DNA of 64,000 bases from Echinococcus granulosus (GCF_000524195.1 NW_020170391.1:315438-379437); one strand, 5' to 3'; shown: positions 1 through 12,400, counted from the first letter of the stretch. Numbers and translations: made by a program. The notes: a model not told the origin generated them from the letters alone.

Positions 1-3000
1 TTTAACATCGTCAAAACATTCACTTTTTCACGAATTAGCTTCGACAGGGTCATGTCTGGGAAAGAATCTTCTTGTGGCAAGTGATTCACTAGTTGACGTG
101 CTGTCCACCTCGAGAACATGTAGCAGTTGCTCACGAAAGGCACGTTCCATATACCCCTGAGAAAAAGTAAAAAAAGCACTAAGGACCCTGCAATATTTGT
201 GCTCTAGTGAAACCTAACCTGGTCGCAAATAAGACCAAGGTTTCTAAACATTATATGAACTGGAGTAGTCTTGAGAGAATGGTTAGTGTGGGCTGAACTT
301 GCTTCTGCCTTCTGTTAATTATGTCGACATAGTCGGAAGAGCGAGCGTAGTAACCATCACGATTGAGAGCGCCCCAGAAGTTGGACCAGAGTTTGCCGAT
401 TCGTGTGAGAAGTGGAGCCATGACGTTGCGATTCATGCGCACCAAGTGATTCAGGGTGTTAGGATTCGTGAGTCGTGCCATCGAGTCGATGGTGAGCACA
501 AAAGCGCAATCCTCGTGGCCAAGGCAGAGGGACCTGTATTTCGGACATTTGAGGATTCTATTTGGTCCATGAAATGACTGACCAAAAGTTACAAATTTGA
601 CAGGTAACATCAGTTACAAGGTCGGCGTTTTAATTAAACCCCCACTCAAATACGTTCCAACTACAATGATGACATGTACGCAGCTGAAAGAGAAAATTTT
701 TTTTTTGAGATTACCAATTTTATCTTTAGAAGGACAATTATCCTAAATAAGGTTCGCAACTGACCAACAAACACGACTTTAGTTACGAGAACTAGTTGTC
801 CCGTTCACTGATTTTACACTTCTGATGTACTGTCCAGTTGGTGTGATTTCTAGCACCTATCAAGATCCAAGCTGAGGCACTGTGACATCTGTGGCTAAAG
901 GAGTATTGACATAGAAAAATGGATTAATGTCTCGAGATTAAACTCTCCTATTTGTGATCATTTGGAAAAATAGTTCACTAAAAAGCTCTAAAAGAGAGCT
1001 TCCAAGGCATTTGTAAAATACGAAAAGAAAATCACCAGGCATGATTCTTCGCAGATATGTCTGTCTTATAGGTACTCTCGGAAATCACAATAGCAGATTT
1101 GTATTCATAGCCCCGCGTCACGTTAAACTCAAGGAGGGCTGCATAGTGTTCTTCAACCTAAAATAGAAGGGAAATGCTTCAAACAGCGGTTTTCTAGGCT
1201 TTAAACGGATCGGCTTCTGACTCACATTGCAGTAAAGTGTGAGATAAATTCTCATTTTTGGATAATTCAGTTGGTCAAGGTACTTAAAGAAGTCCTCAAC
1301 AAAGGGAGTAGGAGCTGCGATGAAGGCGGAAATTTGAACGACGGGATAGGCATTCGGCTGAAGAAAAAAAGGAGACAACACTCGTGGGAATTGGGAAAAA
1401 AGTATGCAGGTGGAAACTTGCTGAGAGTTGATCCAAATCGATGTTGTCCTCCTGACAGTAAAGGCAGCCCTTTGATGGGGTCCAGGTTCGTGCAAGGTAA
1501 TTAGTCAGAGAATTGAACTCAACCTATTTTTACCAAGAAAAGAAGACCTATTTAGCGCTTTGCAGCTTTGATGGTATTTACGCAAATTCAGATTGTATTT
1601 ATTGAAGTAATTAAAACTAGAGTTTCCGCTTCTAAGTAATTGAATTCAATGCCATTGATCAATGTTTAAAAAGATGTGTTCAATATACAAGTCAAACGTG
1701 GGTCCTCGAATACTCATCAGACAAGTTCTCTTTTGAATTTCCAAGACTAACCCAGTAATGATCCCCAGCAAAACTGTTGAATTATGCGAAAATGCGTTTA
1801 TTTGACGTCTGCAGTTGTGATACTTATTAGGTGTTCATTACAAAAGTTATTACAGCAACCCAGACAATTTCAGCCGCTAGAATGGCCTAGAGATAGGAAT
1901 ATGAGGTGCCAGACAGTGAGACCAGGGGATCCGTCCAATGGGCCCAACAGGATTTCACATTTCTTTTTGCCTCTACTTTATCGTTATGCAAGTACACATA
2001 CAATGGCCCACTTATACGTATTACTATTTTTGGGAAGTGTTTAGAATATCATCATTTCCAATTTTCTTGGAAATTTAGTCAAAAGTGCAATCTACTATTC
2101 AAAGTCTGACGCGTGTGTGGTCAAGCCCTCATTCTAACATCCAAGAGCAACGAACCGGTCATGATTTTCTCGAATATAATCAACGGAATGTCCTTGAAAA
2201 GTTGCTTTAGTCTATAAAGCATCTTAAATGAAAAGTACAATTTAAATAAATTTCGGCTAACTTTGATCGGTCCGTTCCCATGTGCGACGACGGGTCGGGT
2301 GTTGGTTCGGGTATTCACCAAATAACCCGTATCCTCGTTGTAGTCTATCCTAATGTCCCCTGAAGTAGCACATTAAAGAGCATAAGAGCAACACCCAACC
2401 TCAAGGATTGGTCATGCACTGCATTCTGAATTCACTTGCGCTATGCTCAAAATCCACTCCAAGGTAAGTTCACCTTTTAGGAAATCTGCTTGGTCGGGAA
2501 TTTATGCCTACTTAATTTTTTACGAATAAGGTTATTTTAAAAGCTATTTTTTGCAAAAGTTTGGGTCAGAGTGATGTAGCAGGGACGTCAACGGTGAGAG
2601 AACCAATATAACGGGGGTTCCATAGGTGCTTGAAAGAGAATCATGCAGATGACGATCAACATGCGATTGAGGCAGACAAATTTACCCAAGGCCCCATTGA
2701 GATTTTGAAAAAGTTCAGATCGCGTATCCAAGGCGATATCGAGCTCTTGCTAGCAAACAGAAGACTGAAACAATCCTATCTGCCCTAATGTAAACCAGTA
2801 AATACATGGAAACGAGAATTCCCCTAAATTTTTATAAGACCAACGAATCCACAAATAAATTGGAATTCTTTTCACTTTCTTTGAGAGCCTAATTATACGC
2901 TCCTGATAAGGTTCTTAATTATTCTGCTAAATAAGAAAGTAATATCATTTAACAGATACCCATTTGGTGTAAATTACATTAACGAAATGTGAGATGTGTA

Positions 3001-4741
3001 CTCATAACTTTCACTTGCGTTGGTCCCCGAATAATATGATCAGGTTTTACCAGACATTAAACTTTGGAGCTCGTTGAAGAGCAAATTTTCTGACTTACAC
3101 GGAGACTTAGGTCAAGGAAAATTTTGGTATAAAAGAGCTGGTCATCATCCTCATTTTCGATAGGGCTGTGGCTAATGATTCGGAAAATATCGGCAATTGG
3201 TCCAACAAATGATCCGGAATTCAAAAATCTGCTCTCGTTTTCATCAACGACGGGGTACTTTGACTTTGAAAAGGGATAAATTTTGGCAATCAACATACAG
3301 ATGCAATAATAAATCGATAGTAATAATTCCATACCTACCATGAGGGAGGGCTGTGGCCAGCAAAATTTCTCAGCAGAAAAAATAACTCGGTGCTGTAGGG
3401 TATCATATTTGTGAAGAAACGAATCCACTGAATCCATGAACACAACATCATAGCTGAAAAAATAGATAGTCAACCAAAATCTGTAGTGAAAGCATTGATG
3501 CTGAAAGAAACTAGACTTTTCAAAATAAACACGAGTAGCTAAAGTTATCGCCCCGCGCAAAAAAAGTAAAGATAACATGTCGTAACGCCTAAAACAACTA
3601 CTTTGCACAGCTTTGTCGAGAAGAAAAATTAAAATTTGAAGTTGTGGAGAATAAAACCGACTTGCTTGTTTTTCTGCAAGTTTGCCACTAAATTTGAGAA
3701 AAGAAATTACGCAAACCGCGGCTTGACTAATTGACTACCTTCAAAAACCACAGACAAATGATCGACTATCCCACTGCTTTCATTTGGACTCATTATCTCT
3801 AATTCTAGAAATTCCTTAAAATGCACGCATAAGCATATTATTTCCTAGCAGACTAATTTCTTGGTAACTCCAACTATAATACCATCAAAGAAACCCCATA
3901 AATAAAAAACCTCAGAATTAGAAATGTCGATATAGGAAACGGATAACAGAAAACACCGCCGTAAATTAAGCAAAGCTACCCACTAATTTGTGTAATGAGT
4001 TCAGTCACTTGAGTAAAGCAACAAAAATTGGGATAGCGCTGATAAGACCTTAAAATTAATTCATCTAGGAAAACCAAAAGTGATGGCAAAGGTCAGTCTC
4101 CCCATCTTGTTGCGTTGCCGATACGATGTCTACCGATTTCGAATTACTGCCATGAAGTAAAAATAGTACCTACAACCGTTTTTTAGAAAAAGGTCCAAGA
4201 TAAATCTATCTAAGGTAATTATTGAAGTAAAAGTTATGTATTCTATTTGAAACATGACAAAAAGAGTCCTGCAAGTCATTGAAATATCAGCTTTTGGACT
4301 GATGACTAAGGCAGCCTCTGGAAATTGAAAGCAAATATAAGAGCCAATAAGTACTAAATAAAAATTCAGGCTTTGTGCCCAAAGTAACAAACCTATCCAC
4401 AAACAAAACCAATTTTTCAGTGTCCTGAGAAAGTGGTTCAAGAGCGTCTTTCAAAAATCGGATTTTTTGCCCTCCACCAGGAAAACTCGCAACATCTCCA
4501 CCAAGCCACGCTTCGCCGGAGCCAAGAACCTTCCATAATCATATGGGATACGGGCAATTACCTTAACATTGAAGCCATGAGTTTCAGCAGATCTTTGAAA
4601 CCTTTGTAGAGCATCGTTATCATCGGTGGCGACGGTGTATACAAAAAGTTCTAAAAAGAGTATGCAACTAAAACTGCTACTACCCCGCGCCAGAGATTGG
4701 CGAAAAATAATGGCCAACACGTAAAGAACACCCAATGACAT
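1..4741 (-). CDS. PLOD: Procollagen-lysine 2-oxoglutarate 5-dioxygenase (lysyl hydroxylase), 5' part, cut by left edge
   Basis: Lysyl hydroxylases act in the ER and secretory pathway on collagen lysines; some (LH3 type) also glycosylate the hydroxylysine. Exons on the minus strand in transcript order: 4741-4684, 4650-4562, 4529-4393, 3453-3339, 3263-3099, 2749-2686, 2473-2420, 2359-2262, 1523-1422, 1357-1226, 1157-1036, 533-303, 156-<1. All splice phases agree, giving about 507 residues. The start is the ATG at 4741; residues 1-18 look like a signal peptide. Seen motifs: TVATDD after the signal peptide, GGGQK, VDSYDV (Asp94 and Asp97 at the metal-binding positions), SAEKFCWP (Cys126, as in LH3), RFLNSG, EDDDQLFYT (172-179), FQNLNGAL, HGNG (254-257), GCLYC (280-283), APTPFVEDFF, and the accessory-domain block GKLWSNFWGALNRDGYYARS. 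The C-terminal Fe(II)/2-oxoglutarate dioxygenase domain (about 220 residues in the family) lies beyond the left edge. Two introns use GC donors and two are only 32 and 33 nt. The 2473-2420 exon is the least certain (weak donor GTGCAT). Confidence 0.93.
157..302 (-). other. GC-AG intron of PLOD (146 nt)
   Basis: The donor on the minus strand is GAA|GCAAGT and the acceptor is CTCAG|GGG. The GC donor restores phase 2 and joins YVDIINRRQK to GIWNVPF, the arrangement seen in vertebrate PLODs. The nearby GT sites give the wrong phase. Confidence 0.75.
1358..1421 (-). other. GC-AG intron of PLOD (64 nt)
   Basis: The donor is TCA|GCAAGT and the acceptor follows a long pyrimidine tract (TTTTTTTCTTCAG). 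The GC donor gives phase 0, which fits both flanking exons; the overlapping GT two bases downstream gives phase 1 and breaks the frame. Confidence 0.75.
4530..4561 (-). other. 32-nt intron of PLOD
   Basis: The intron starts GTAATT and ends GGAAG on the minus strand. It must be removed: only then does the frame run from HGFNVK into VLGSGEAWLGGDV and on to GGGQKIRFL, matching the family. Unspliced, the frame hits a stop soon after. Confidence 0.8.
4651..4683 (-). other. 33-nt intron of PLOD, frame-neutral
   Basis: The segment begins GTAGTA and ends with a T-rich stretch and TTTTTAG on the minus strand. Its length is a multiple of three and it has no stop in the PLOD frame, so the reading frame stays open whether or not it is removed. 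Removing it places the signal peptide directly before the conserved LFVYTVATDD segment, as in other lysyl hydroxylases, so removal is preferred. Confidence 0.65.
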
Positions 4742-5092
4742 TGCAAAAGTCAACTTGAATGGTGGCCCGAATTTTGGCCAATTGCTATAAAAGCGTCAAG
4801 GGTATAAACAAGGAATGACAAATAAAAAAATAGGCAATGCTTTATACATAAAAGCCAAAATACACGCTCAACATCACATTAACGACATTAAATAGGTAGA
4901 CTACGTGTTTATTAGGAAAACGCACTCAAAAACATTAAGTGTTTAAAGTGCTATGTATTGGTATTTTGAACATAATAAAGTGTAAACTTTTTCTAGCTTC
5001 TTACTTAGTTTTTTTAGTGTTTCTTGATGTTGTTGTGCTGTGAGTAAAGTAACTACACAATTTCTATTTTCAGTGAGATGGTGTATTAGTTC

Positions 5093-5288
5093 TGTAGCGT
5101 CCCGGGGCTCCCTGAAGACGAAAGAAGACAAAATACTTAGGTAGAGTATAAATTCAGCGCAGAGAAGGTGTCTGGGCTATTGGCATGGCTCAAAAGGCCA
5201 GCCCCACCCAGCGAGGTACAAGGGGGCTAATTCAAATTCCAATAGTGGCGCCTCACCAGAACCGAGGGATAAACCACTATCGTATTAC
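5093..5288. repeat. Left copy of a diverged direct repeat
   Basis: The copy opens TGTAGCGTCCCGGGGCTCCC and shares with the copy at 5561-5728 the blocks CTGAAGACGAAAGAAGACA, ATTCAGCGCAGAGAAGGTGT, CTGGGCT.ATGGCATGGC, AGTGGCG..TCACCA and GATAAACCAC. The left copy has about 25 extra bases in the middle. The two copies flank a short spacer containing the assembly gap. They could be terminal repeats of a small non-autonomous retroelement or a tandem copy of an interspersed repeat. Confidence 0.8.
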
Positions 5289-5314
5289 GATTAAGTCAAA
5301 TTGAGCCTAAATCC

Positions 5315-5414
5315 NNNNNNNNNNNNNNNNNNNNNNNNNNNNNNNNNNNNNNNNNNNNNNNNNNNNNNNNNNNNNNNNNNNNNNNNNNNNNNNNNNNNNN
5401 NNNNNNNNNNNNNN
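5315..5414. other. Assembly gap, 100 N
   Basis: A run of exactly 100 N, which suggests a placeholder of unknown true length. It lies between the two direct-repeat copies, so the repeat probably caused the break. Confidence 0.99.
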
Positions 5415-5560
5415 ATTTATTTGACGCAAGGCGGGCCAAGTGAGAAGCCTCGAAACTGTAAAATGTTTTACTTTAACCGTCGAGCACCGAGATTTTTTTG
5501 AATATAAAAGGACGTAATACTCAAGCAAAACATGCACATCCACCATACAAAAGGTATTTG

Positions 5561-5728
5561 TGTAGCGTCCCGGGACTCCCTGAAGACGAAAGAAGACACA
5601 ATGCTCGGGCAGAACATATATTCAGCGCAGAGAAGGTGTCTGGGCTAATGGCATGGCCTAAAAAGCCAATTCAAAGTACAAAAGTGGCGTTTCACCAATG
5701 CTAAAAGATAAACCACCAATATATTACA
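5561..5728. repeat. Right copy of a diverged direct repeat
   Basis: The copy begins TGTAGCGTCCCGGGACTCCC and runs in the same orientation as the left copy with scattered substitutions and one internal deletion. Its start is 468 bases from that of the left copy, counting the 100 Ns. No reading frame or polymerase motif was found between the copies. Confidence 0.8.
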
Positions 5729-6361
5729 CTAACAGCACATATTTTGTCAAGTATTATGTCTTCTCGAGTCCTCAATGAATTCTTAGATGTTGTTACGCAT
5801 TTTTGTTGCATCGCTTTGCAAACCATAGTTAGTTTATAAAAAATTACTTGACTGGCAATTTGCCGTTTTATCTAAAACTACGAACACTATTTATCCGACA
5901 TTCTTTGTTTTAACGCACCACAGTCGCAATACTACTTTCACGCGCTAATTTATGTATAAACTCGCGGTTGGTTAGTGGTCGTCTTTTCCCCAATGTTCAT
6001 TTGTCAACGTGAACAGTTACATCATTGAGCTTTTGGTGTCTCTGCCTGTGTTTCCCATAATTTGTCTGGACATCCAACTTAGTTGTCTAATGTAGCTATA
6101 TTTGCTACAGACCGTTCACATTTATCCTGGCTTTTCATGACATGTTGGTATTGCTTGTCTAATTTTGTTTAATTAATCCATCTTCATCGCTCAATCAATA
6201 TCATTCTTCAACTTTTAGCTTTTGTTAGCGTTTTGTGATTGAGCGTTGCTTTTTGCAATTCCTTTCTAGAAACTGTTATTCCCCGTCAAATTTGGGATAA
6301 ATTTTTATGTTTCATATTTTAATTCTACCAATGGGGTTTCCTGTTTTTTATGATCGATTCA

Positions 6362-6373
6362 TTTTTTTTCTAG
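6362..6373 (+). other. Strong 3' splice-acceptor-like site upstream of the ptc start codon
   Basis: A T-rich tract ending TTTTTTTTCTAG stands 59 bases before the ptc ATG at 6433. It could be the acceptor of a 5'-untranslated intron or, since flatworms use spliced-leader trans-splicing, an outron acceptor. The sequence alone cannot decide. Confidence 0.45.
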
Positions 6374-6432
6374 TTTACCCGCTGGTGTGACGAATGGATT
6401 GAGTCTTTGCTAAGAGATGTAGCTTCAGCGTT

Positions 6433-9400
6433 ATGTCGGGTCAGAAAGAAGATATCGAGTTTGGCCTTACTAAGCATTCCGGAAAGGTAAGTTCCGCATT
6501 CCTCACATTTAACCTGCTTTTAGCATCATGTTCCAGTATCATGTTGTTCTTCTTTACAACTCTGGTGGTACTATAAGTTTACCGCTCTAGAAAAACTCCT
6601 TCACACTCATCACTGGAAGGTCTTTAGCGTATTATTACCTCTTGTCCTGCTATGCCTGGGACTCAAGTTTGCGAAGCCAGAAGCAGATTTTTATCGTCTC
6701 TGGGTCGTAGGTGCGTAACCCCTTTTGTATTGTTTCTGGCTTTTGTACTTCCCTTTTCTTCCGCATTCTGGAACATATGCTAATGCACTTGTGTATACAT
6801 ATTTCATTATCATAGTATGAGGGAATTGCGTTTTTCCTCACATAAATTCAATGCCTGTTTAAGAAAAATGTTGGGGTGGCTCGTAACGCATTTCAGATGT
6901 TGCATGACATGCCTAAATCCCGTCGAAAGTTTGAATGGTTTCGTGGTTGCTAATCTGCACAGAATCTATATCAACAATGTTGCCTTTTTGAATAGGGAGC
7001 GCAGGTGCTTTGTCCACGCGCTACACTAGTTCAGTCAATTTGACTTTTTGGGGTGCTATGTTCTATCTTTATTTTATTTATAGGACCAATGATGCAGTTT
7101 TTCTTCTGGGGTCAATATTAGGTTTACTTTAGTAATATGTATTTGTTGCCACCTCATCTTTAATACAGAAAGTGGTCGACTATCGGCAGAGTTGAATTAC
7201 CTAGCCAAGGCACTTCGCTCAGCCGATATGCACCACCAAATACCGCCCTACGCGGGGAGTATTTACCACCAGCCGCCCTCTTGGGGTGATCTGTACCTCC
7301 GATCACCCGATTTGATCCCCGCCGCGCTGCACGCCTCGCCGCTTGGAGGTCTGCCAGGCAGCGAGTTCATGGGGTCTATTGAGTCCATCCTACAGACCTC
7401 TACATCCGCTTCTCCCACGGGCAACCTCCTTACGCTGGAGGCACTGCGCGATCACATGGACCTTTTGGTGAAGATTCACAAGCTCGAGGTCAAGGTGGGC
7501 GCTTCGAAGTGGAGGCTGGAGGACCTCTGTCAGCGCGCTGAGCTCCCTAGCGTCGCAGGACTGCACAGCATTGAGTCATTTCTCGCTCAGCTCATCCCCT
7601 GTATTGTCATCACCCCCGCCGACTGCTTCTGGGAGGGCTCTAAGGTCATTGCACCAGACACGGTTGTTCAGATACCGTGGTGGGTACTCCCATTTAATGT
7701 TACCCAAGATTAGTCGTACTTTTGTGTTTATTGGTGTTTATAGTTCACTTTTTTCTTCTACCTTCATATTACTGGTCGCGTTTTTGCTGTTTTTGAGTCC
7801 TGGAACAATGTGAATTTACGTCTTGCCACTTGATAGGAAACGAGCTATTTATATCATTTCCCTCTTGTTGAGGTTGATAAATCAACCTTACTAACATTCT
7901 GCATCCTTCATTTAACATTGTGCATGTTTCTTGCACTCTGTCGATGAACTGTGGGGTCAGCATATCCTCCTTTACTGGTTTACTATTTACCTCAACTGAA
8001 TTTTCATATTCAGTCACAACTTTGCGCTCCCTAAAACCAGAAGCAAGTTCTCCACTTATTAAATGCTAAAAATGGGCCACTCACTGTTTTTGCTTTATTA
8101 AAATATCGCACGGTAGCTACTTTTTTATTTGATCCAGGTCACCCTAGCTCTAGCATTTCACTTATGATACATATTTGCTTGCTTGTACGAGACAGTTTTC
8201 GGGCATTAAATTTGCCCTTAGATGGTCTGGCTGATAAGCCAACGCGTACACCACCTGGGGCCACGAGTGGTGCTCTTTTTATGGTTTGACATTAAAACCG
8301 CCAATTAGGTTACCAGGACCGAAATTTTATTGCTCCACCTCTATTCTAATTAACTTGGGTCAGGCGGGAGACGCCTTTTCTCCACACACTTCGCTGGTAC
8401 TTTTAGAAATAGGGTGATATCACTCACCTAAAATAATGAACTCCCAATTGCATTTTTTGAGCTTGTTAAATATCCTTACCCGGTCAGTGTTTTTAAACCA
8501 TTTATTCAGTCTGTTGGACCTGCATACTATTGCTATACGCTTATTGCGTGTTTGTGTGCGCGTTTCCAGTGGCAACTAGAACGCGGCTGTTGTGGCATCT
8601 CAAAAAACTTGCAAGGCTTGTGTGCGTAATCACAGCCCCGTGTGTGCCCGCATGCACGGTCGCTCTGACCCACCGCCCTGTGGGTCATGGCCCATCGGTC
8701 GAGTTTGGGTCGAGGTGAGGAGGAGAGGCCATTTGTCCAATCCACGGGTCGGGGAATATCAAGCGTTAACACACACTGTAGGTGGTATTTGTGCCTGTGC
8801 ATGTGCGGCCGTAGCAGGCGCAACTTGGGCTGTGTGCCTGCTTACGGCCGCAGCCGGAATAACTCGCACACACACAGACAATGACGGATCATGTTGTGCG
8901 CGTGCGTGTGTATTTCTGTATGTGTGCACTAGTGCGTTCGCACACACGTCCGCACGATACCTACCACGCGAACCCTGCCACTGCTGCAGCACACTGCCAC
9001 CACCCTATTGTGTGCCACATTTACAGGAGCAGCAGTGGCAGCAGCGGTAGTGGCTGATACAGACGCAGCATATCCACCCAGCCTGTGCGCGCACAGATGT
9101 GTGCAGGCGAGCGTGCCTGCACGCATCCATGCAAAACATATACGGGGCGTATTTTCTGCCACCACGGGGCCTATCGATTCTGGCTCTCTGCCCAGCCTGT
9201 CCGCCATTTCTGTCCGGCACACCGCCGGCGGAGTTACCTTCAACCCATCTGAGAGGATCTCCAATTAGTTCTCTGCGAGTGATTGTCGAAGCTTCAACAG
9301 GCTAGCGCCCATTTCACTCCCCAGTTTTCTTTTTTCATTATAGCAAGCAGCTTTTTGCTGTTTTCTCATGGTGGGAATGCGTCTTGTTGCATAGCTTTGG

Positions 9401-12400
9401 TTTTCCCAACTCTACTGTGTAGAACAACAAGTTTTCTTTATTCTGGGGATGACAATTCCATCCCATCTTTGATCCATTTCCAATAAGCTCCTATTGAAAT
9501 GCACTGCGTATTTGATGATGACGTTAGAGGCGATGTTGGTTCTCGGTTCTTTGTCTTCCGATTTCCCACTCAATGAACACTCACTTTGTCGCATCTCTAC
9601 TGGTATTCGGATTCATTCACTTCAAGGGATATTTCTAAGTAGTGTTCAGCCTTACCATCGTACAAATTTAAAGTGGAGCTTTTGATCGTCTCAATTTGCA
9701 CTTTGATTGTCTTTGTTGTCTTTCTCGCCTGTAAATACCTCGTTCCACTTTCTAAACAAACGCAGTCTCCAACTGCCTTTCAAATTCCTGGAATAATGCT
9801 TGGATTTGGATTTCAATCAAGTGAACACTATGTGAATGCACAATGGCTTGCAACTTTTGGTTTTTTTTCTCAACTAGCACTGGAGTTGGAGAATTTAGCT
9901 ACCGTTGCAAATGTCTATTGTGCTACGTGATGCACGCGTTTCATCCACCATGGATTTAATCGTGTGACTGGAGCGAATAGTTGGGTGTTACAAAACATGG
10001 CTAGTGAATTTTTAGATTCCGATCAGCTTTCTCATACTTTCTGAAAAACATGTGGGCAATCAGTGTCATCGCGCTTTGCTCCACTTTGTCGTGGTTACAC
10101 TGGTGTGCTTAGTAAATCACCATATATCGCCTCACCCAGATAAGTACACCATCTCCGGTAATGAGGTTTCCCACACAACTCCTGGTAACCGTTTTGCGTT
10201 GTCTGCGCACGATATTCGAGATTGTAGAAGTACTCCTATTTCAAACTCGTATTTTTTGAATTGCATTATTTGGACGGATTCGTGTTTTTCACCGTCTTTC
10301 CTACACTTATCTTTTGGTTTCACTGGCGATGGACTCTTGTTGATGTTTAATCTTTTGCAAATTTAAGTATTTATGAAGCATAAAGTGTACGTTTTCTAGC
10401 ATCTCCTCGACCACCTCAGTTTTTTTATTGTGGAGCAAATTTCAGACATAAAGGGTTCCCTGTTCAGATGAAATCCTTTCAATTGCTATGTTGCATGAAG
10501 TGAGCGAGGTAGGGGGAGGGGCAGGAGAGAGAATGAACTGTTATGGTCAAGTAAGCGACACTCGCAGCGTGCCGATGTCTGTGTATTTTCTTTCCAAGCG
10601 AGCCATCATCGGATTTTGCTGAGAAATGGAACCATGTGTATGCACGCGGTGTGGAAAACATGATTGTACAAATTGGTTGGGTCCACCGAGTGTTAATGTC
10701 GTGACATTTCAACTCCCGACTACTTTTACTACTGTTGCTGCTACGACTACTACCCCCAACCTCACTCCTCTTCCTCCTCCTCTCAACTTGCTTGTGTTTG
10801 TGTGATGCATGTTCCGCGATAGCTGCAGACAGGGGCATTCACAAACCCGACCGCGCACAATGATTTGCTCTTTTTACGCAACCTCTGTAAGCATCCTGAA
10901 ACCATCTAACATTTCCAATGGCAGTCCCCACTAAACTGTTCGACCGTTCTCTTTCATGTTTCATGGTTGTGCTGTTTACGTGTTTCAATACATGAAGCAC
11001 ACCCGACCCTGTTCTAAAATTGTCCAATGTTGTGTATGTGTTCTCAAGGCCCAACAAGCAGTACACGCTGCAGTGGTCGAGTCTCAACCCGCACCACATG
11101 CTTTCGAGCCTTCGAAGTGAGTACGGCAACCACTCCTCGGAGATGAACTACCTCGATGAGCTGACGGACATGCTCAATCGAACAGGTTTGAGCCATGGCT
11201 ATCTCACTCGGCCCTGTCTAGACCCCCATGACCCTGGCTGTCCCAGTCTCTCTCCCAACTACAAAGCGCAGGTAAGCCCTCTTTCAATGAAACGTCACTA
11301 TTTTTTATATTCTGCGTCCTAGTTCAAGCCAGCATAGCAGCTAGACGTAAAGTGTGATCAGATTAATGGTAGATATCCACACTTTCGCATCCAAAATTCA
11401 CTCCTCTTTCCTTTTAGTCGCCAGACATTGCTTGTGTGGTTACCAACGGCTGTCCCAGTTTCGCCGCAAACATCCTTCACTGGCCCAGAGACCTTCTTCT
11501 CGGTGGCCAGCGGTGCTTCGTACGAAATCACTCCACAGCGTCCTGCGGAAATCCTGGCCATCGCTTGGTGCATGCTTCGGCTCTGCAATCTCTGCTTCTG
11601 CTTCGCTCACCACAGGACCTCTACCGCACCGTCCGCTTTAACGATCCCTATAAGCACGAGTCGTGGACCCTGCTAGACGCGCAAAACACGCTGGACCAGT
11701 GGCGCAGTGGACTCAAGCATCTCCTCATTGTGCATAATAAAGCCATATCGGGGAGCAGGAGCTGGCAATACTACGGCTTCACCGACAACTCCCTTCGTGA
11801 CCTTCTCACGCAGAGCACAGTTAGTGTGTGGTTTGCTCAACTCGCTGGAGCCGTTGTACTCGTAGTGAGTCCTCTCCCGCATTCCTTTATCGATTTTACA
11901 TATGTAACTGTCATTCCCATGCTCATTATTGATTAGCTGCCCTTGCTAGACAGTATTTTGTACTTTACATACGCAGCTATGGTCATGTCAGCAAAGCTGT
12001 CTATCTGATCGCAACTGTTTCCGCGGCACTCAATCCCTGGCCGACTTGCGGTACCTTGAGCTTATCGAAGGTTACCCTCCATGATGGTGTATTTGCATTG
12101 CAATTGCAACGGCTAAAAAGACGACGGTAATTTTTCATCGACCCCATGACCATAATAAGTCTTTGGGTCGAATATAACCTCTCCGTTTGTCCCGCTCCTG
12201 AAAATGCGCCTTTTTTGTGTCCGCGTCAATTAGTGAAGAAAATTCGCGTTCACATACTATCTGAAAATATTTCGTGCGTGCGCGCGTGCGCATGTGCACA
12301 CTGAGTTGACTATAAGGGGCGTTTTCGTTTAGGAAACGGGTCGCCGTGCTCGATCCTCCTCAGTGCGGTTTTGACGGGGCGGCGTCACCGCGGGACGCTA

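Larger units (their letters stand above)
4742..6432. other. Divergent intergenic region between PLOD and ptc
   Basis: The region separates two start codons pointing away from each other and must hold the 5' ends of both genes. It is AT-rich. Apart from a diverged direct repeat around a 100-N gap and a strong splice-acceptor-like site near the ptc start, I see no coding segment. No clear TATA box could be chosen. Confidence 0.6.

Noticed and set aside
2420..2473. Alternative PLOD exon starting near 2453 and ending at a GTGAAT donor
   Set aside because: It gives VDFEHSA, which matches the family less well than GELTLEW from the acceptor at 2474, where GALGELTLEW parallels GALDEVVLKF.
6591..6710. 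ptc exon 2 starting at the CTCTAG acceptor at 6590
   Set aside because: This start needs phase 1, which the upstream exon cannot supply, and it loses the conserved W-rich segment before TM1. The acceptor at 6523 fits phase and sequence.
8592..9305. Cluster of overlapping long open frames on both strands
   Set aside because: They lie in TG/CA and GC-rich low-complexity sequence inside a ptc intron; every frame is open by composition and none resembles a protein family.
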